A stretch of DNA of 31,585 bases. It comes from a virus. Position numbers and translations under genes: made by a program. The notes beneath the pieces were generated by a model. That model was not told where the DNA came from. It worked only from the letters and a program-made list of their open reading frames with translations, and did not search any database. The stretch spans positions 1-31,585 of the IMG/VR virus record IMGVR_UViG_3300042355_000851. The stretch is one strand, 5' to 3'. Shown here piece after piece: positions 30,451-31,585 of this stretch (within the stretch, counting starts at the first letter, position 1; each line of letters starts with the position of its first letter).

Positions 30451-30617
30451 GGCTTGCGCTCTTTGCGGAGGACGTTAATCAGGCCGATGACTGCAAGGCC
30501 CGTGGAGATGATTGCCTCCTGCATTTCGGGATGCAGCTTGATGCCCAACGCAATCCCAAGGGCCGCGAGGCCACGCCACGTGGATGGCTCAGAAAGCCGG
30601 TCAATAAAGTAGCTCAT
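30447..30617 (-). CDS. Holin-like small membrane protein (56 aa)
   Basis: The ATG at 30617 overlaps the previous TGA. The sequence begins MSYFIDRLSEPSTWRGLAAL, with one hydrophobic helix (RGLAALGIALGI), a short KLHPEMQEA loop and a second helix (AIISTGLAVIGLINVL) ending in RKERKP. The STWRGL...PEM..AI..xGLAxIGLINVxRKE pattern is typical of small two-helix phage holins. It should form the pores that let the muramidase through. Confidence 0.75.
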   Translation of the reverse strand: MSYFIDRLSEPSTWRGLAALGIALGIKLHPEMQEAIISTGLAVIGLINVLRKERKP

Positions 30618-30829
30618 AAATCTTTGCTTGCGATACGTTCCCAAAGGCTTTTTCGGTCGCGCTCACATTCAGCGATGGCCTCTTCCAAGCGGTCAAGCCG
30701 GTGCGTCCGTTCAGCGTGCAGCCTTGTGATCAGGTCAGCGTTGTTACGCGTCATCCAGTAGACTGCCAGCAGCAACAAAACGACGATGAATGGCTGGCCC
30801 TGCGTAATCTTCAATATTTCGTCCATCAT
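30614..30829 (-). CDS. Small membrane/coiled-coil protein in the lysis cassette (71 aa)
   Basis: MMDEILKITQGQPFIVVLLLLAVYWM: a single transmembrane span at residues about 13-27 is followed by a charged coiled coil (ADLITRLHAERTHRLDRLEEAIAECERDRKSL). Two ATGs are adjacent; either overlaps the upstream fibre stop. It could be an i-spanin, an antiholin or a second holin. Confidence 0.55.
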   Translation of the reverse strand: MMDEILKITQGQPFIVVLLLLAVYWMTRNNADLITRLHAERTHRLDRLEEAIAECERDRKSLWERIASKDL

Positions 30830-31332
30830 GCTAGTGTGATGTTAAGTCTGCGCACTACAATCTGCACACCAGATGCCGGTGCAGATGCAAAAGAGACTTG
30901 GTTAGCCGCGATCACAAACGCCCCATTGGTAGGGTCAGGGTCCTGCTCTACGCCATCCAACTGCACCAGGTACTGGGCACCGGTGTCTGTTGCCTGATAG
31001 CCCGTCAGCGGCCCGTATGCGCTGGCGCTGCCATCTGCTGTGAATCGCGTTGTCTGAAACGTGCCAGACGCGCTCGACGGCATTGGGCCGGTCGCGCCCG
31101 TAGCCCCCGGCACCGTTGAGGCAGGTCCGGTAGATCCGGTCGCGCCGATTACGGATGCGCCCGATGCGCCAGTGGCACCAACTACCGACAACCCCGAGGC
31201 ACCGGTGGCTCCGACAATAGATGCACCGCTCGGGCCCGTGGCGCCCTGCAAACCGGCGTAGAGATCCACGCCGATGGTTTTGACGCCATCAACGCATCCG
31301 TCGACCTCGACTTTGTAGGTGGTGCAACTCAT
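30826..31332 (-). CDS. Short collagen-like fibre protein (168 aa)
   Basis: I start at 31332 (MSCTTYKVEVDGCVDGVKTI) because this ATG overlaps the stop of the previous gene as ATGA and gives the same MSC start as the 824-aa fibre protein. Residues about 28-80 are Gly-X-Y repeats (GATGPSGASIVGATGASG). The C-terminal ~75 residues (GYQATDTGAQYLVQLDGVEQ, then SFASAPASGVQIVVRRL) are the same module as residues about 620-690 of the 824-aa protein. It is probably an accessory fibre or a decoration of the tail tip, or of the head. Confidence 0.75.
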   Translation of the reverse strand: MSCTTYKVEVDGCVDGVKTIGVDLYAGLQGATGPSGASIVGATGASGLSVVGATGASGASVIGATGSTGPASTVPGATGATGPMPSSASGTFQTTRFTADGSASAYGPLTGYQATDTGAQYLVQLDGVEQDPDPTNGAFVIAANQVSFASAPASGVQIVVRRLNITLA

Positions 31333-31496
31333 TCGGCAGGCGGCACAAATTCCGTGCCGTCGTAGGTCCACCCAATGTCACACGGGCGGCCATTCACGGG
31401 CACCAGCGTCATCCCGTCGCCGGGGTTATAGGGGCTCACGCCATCCCAGAGGATGAGGTTGATCACGATTGATTGAGAGACGACTGCGTAGGTCAT
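31329..31496 (-). CDS. Small fibre-associated protein (55 aa)
   Basis: MTYAVVSQSIVINLILWDGV, then SPYNPGDGMTLVPVNGRPCDIGWTYDG and FVPPAE. The pattern (V-N-x-I-L-W-D-G ... IGWTYDGT.F.PP) is common in small phage proteins coded next to tail fibres. It lies 2 nt after the glycine-rich fibre gene. Function unknown; a fibre assembly helper or tip subunit is suggested by position. Confidence 0.7.
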   Translation of the reverse strand: MTYAVVSQSIVINLILWDGVSPYNPGDGMTLVPVNGRPCDIGWTYDGTEFVPPAE

Positions 31497-31498
31497 AA

Positions 31499-31585
31499 CT
31501 AGAAATATGTGACCACCACCACGATACCGTTTGCTCCTGCACCTCCCGCGCCGCTGTTGCCGATCCCATCAAGGCAAGCTCCTCC
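31499..31585 (-). CDS. Partial glycine-rich tail fibre protein (C-terminal 28 aa)
   Basis: The frame is open from the right edge to a TAG at 31501-31499 and reads GGACLDGIGNSGAGGAGANG followed by IVVVVTYF. A Gly-rich segment ending in G-I-V-V-V-x-x-Y-F is the typical C-terminus of phage glycine-rich fibre or tip proteins. The rest of the gene lies outside the window. Confidence 0.75.
   Translation of the reverse strand, partial: GGACLDGIGNSGAGGAGANGIVVVVTYF

Noticed and set aside
1-31585. Integrase, repressor, attachment sites, tRNA genes
   Set aside because: I looked for tyrosine/serine recombinase motifs, CI/Cro-type pairs and cloverleaf sequences and saw none. Lysogeny genes may lie outside the window, so life style stays open.

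Overview
The window is a densely packed stretch of a tailed double-stranded DNA phage (or prophage) genome. Every gene I can support is on the minus strand, so transcription runs from high to low coordinates. Neighbouring genes mostly overlap by 4 nt (ATGA) or sit within a few nt of each other. No integrase, repressor, tRNA or rRNA is visible. The head genes follow the lambda order (small terminase, large terminase, gpW-like, portal, S49 protease, scaffold-like, capsid). The tail has a frameshifted G/GT-type chaperone pair and a 543-residue tape measure, which fits a siphovirus. Spanin-like genes beside the holin and endolysin suggest a Gram-negative host; the host genus cannot be told from the sequence. 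Many start codons lack a Shine-Dalgarno sequence and carry A/C-rich leaders instead.

Layout in the direction of transcription. 31585-30826: end of a glycine-rich fibre gene, a small fibre-associated gene and a short collagen-like fibre protein. 30829-29512: lysis cassette (small membrane proteins, holin, nested spanin-like genes, muramidase). 29519-26070: accessory genes (metallophosphoesterase, small helix-turn-helix protein, GT4 glycosyltransferase preceded by a long hairpin, two putative regulators). 26069-25907: intergenic regulatory region with phased A-tracts, a promoter candidate and a perfect palindrome. 25906-18558: early/replication block (small proteins, DnaQ/PolB-type exonuclease, a protein resembling the RNA polymerase alpha C-terminal domain, SSB-like protein, an AT-rich cargo gene between direct repeats, a tandemly duplicated gene pair, zinc-ribbon protein, ABA-sandwich protein, Holliday junction resolvase-like nuclease, replication initiator/loader, DnaB-like helicase), closed by a terminator.

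18557-18409 is a short intergenic region with a C7G7 palindrome. 18408-10950: ParB/methyltransferase fusion and head genes, closed by a strong terminator just after the capsid gene. 10865-1: head-tail connection, two paralogous tail-tube-like proteins, tail chaperones with a programmed -1 frameshift, tape measure, distal tail proteins, and an 824-residue collagen-like fibre protein, with one more gene running off the left edge.

The most interesting items are the complete frameshift signal (slippery heptamer, 7-nt spacer, 7-bp stem), the 66-nt hairpin abutting the glycosyltransferase start, the phage alpha-CTD-like protein, an 8-bp microsatellite inside the replication gene that would act as an on/off switch if it slips, the cargo gene bracketed by 20-bp direct repeats, and a recurring ACACGA-type leader just before start codons.
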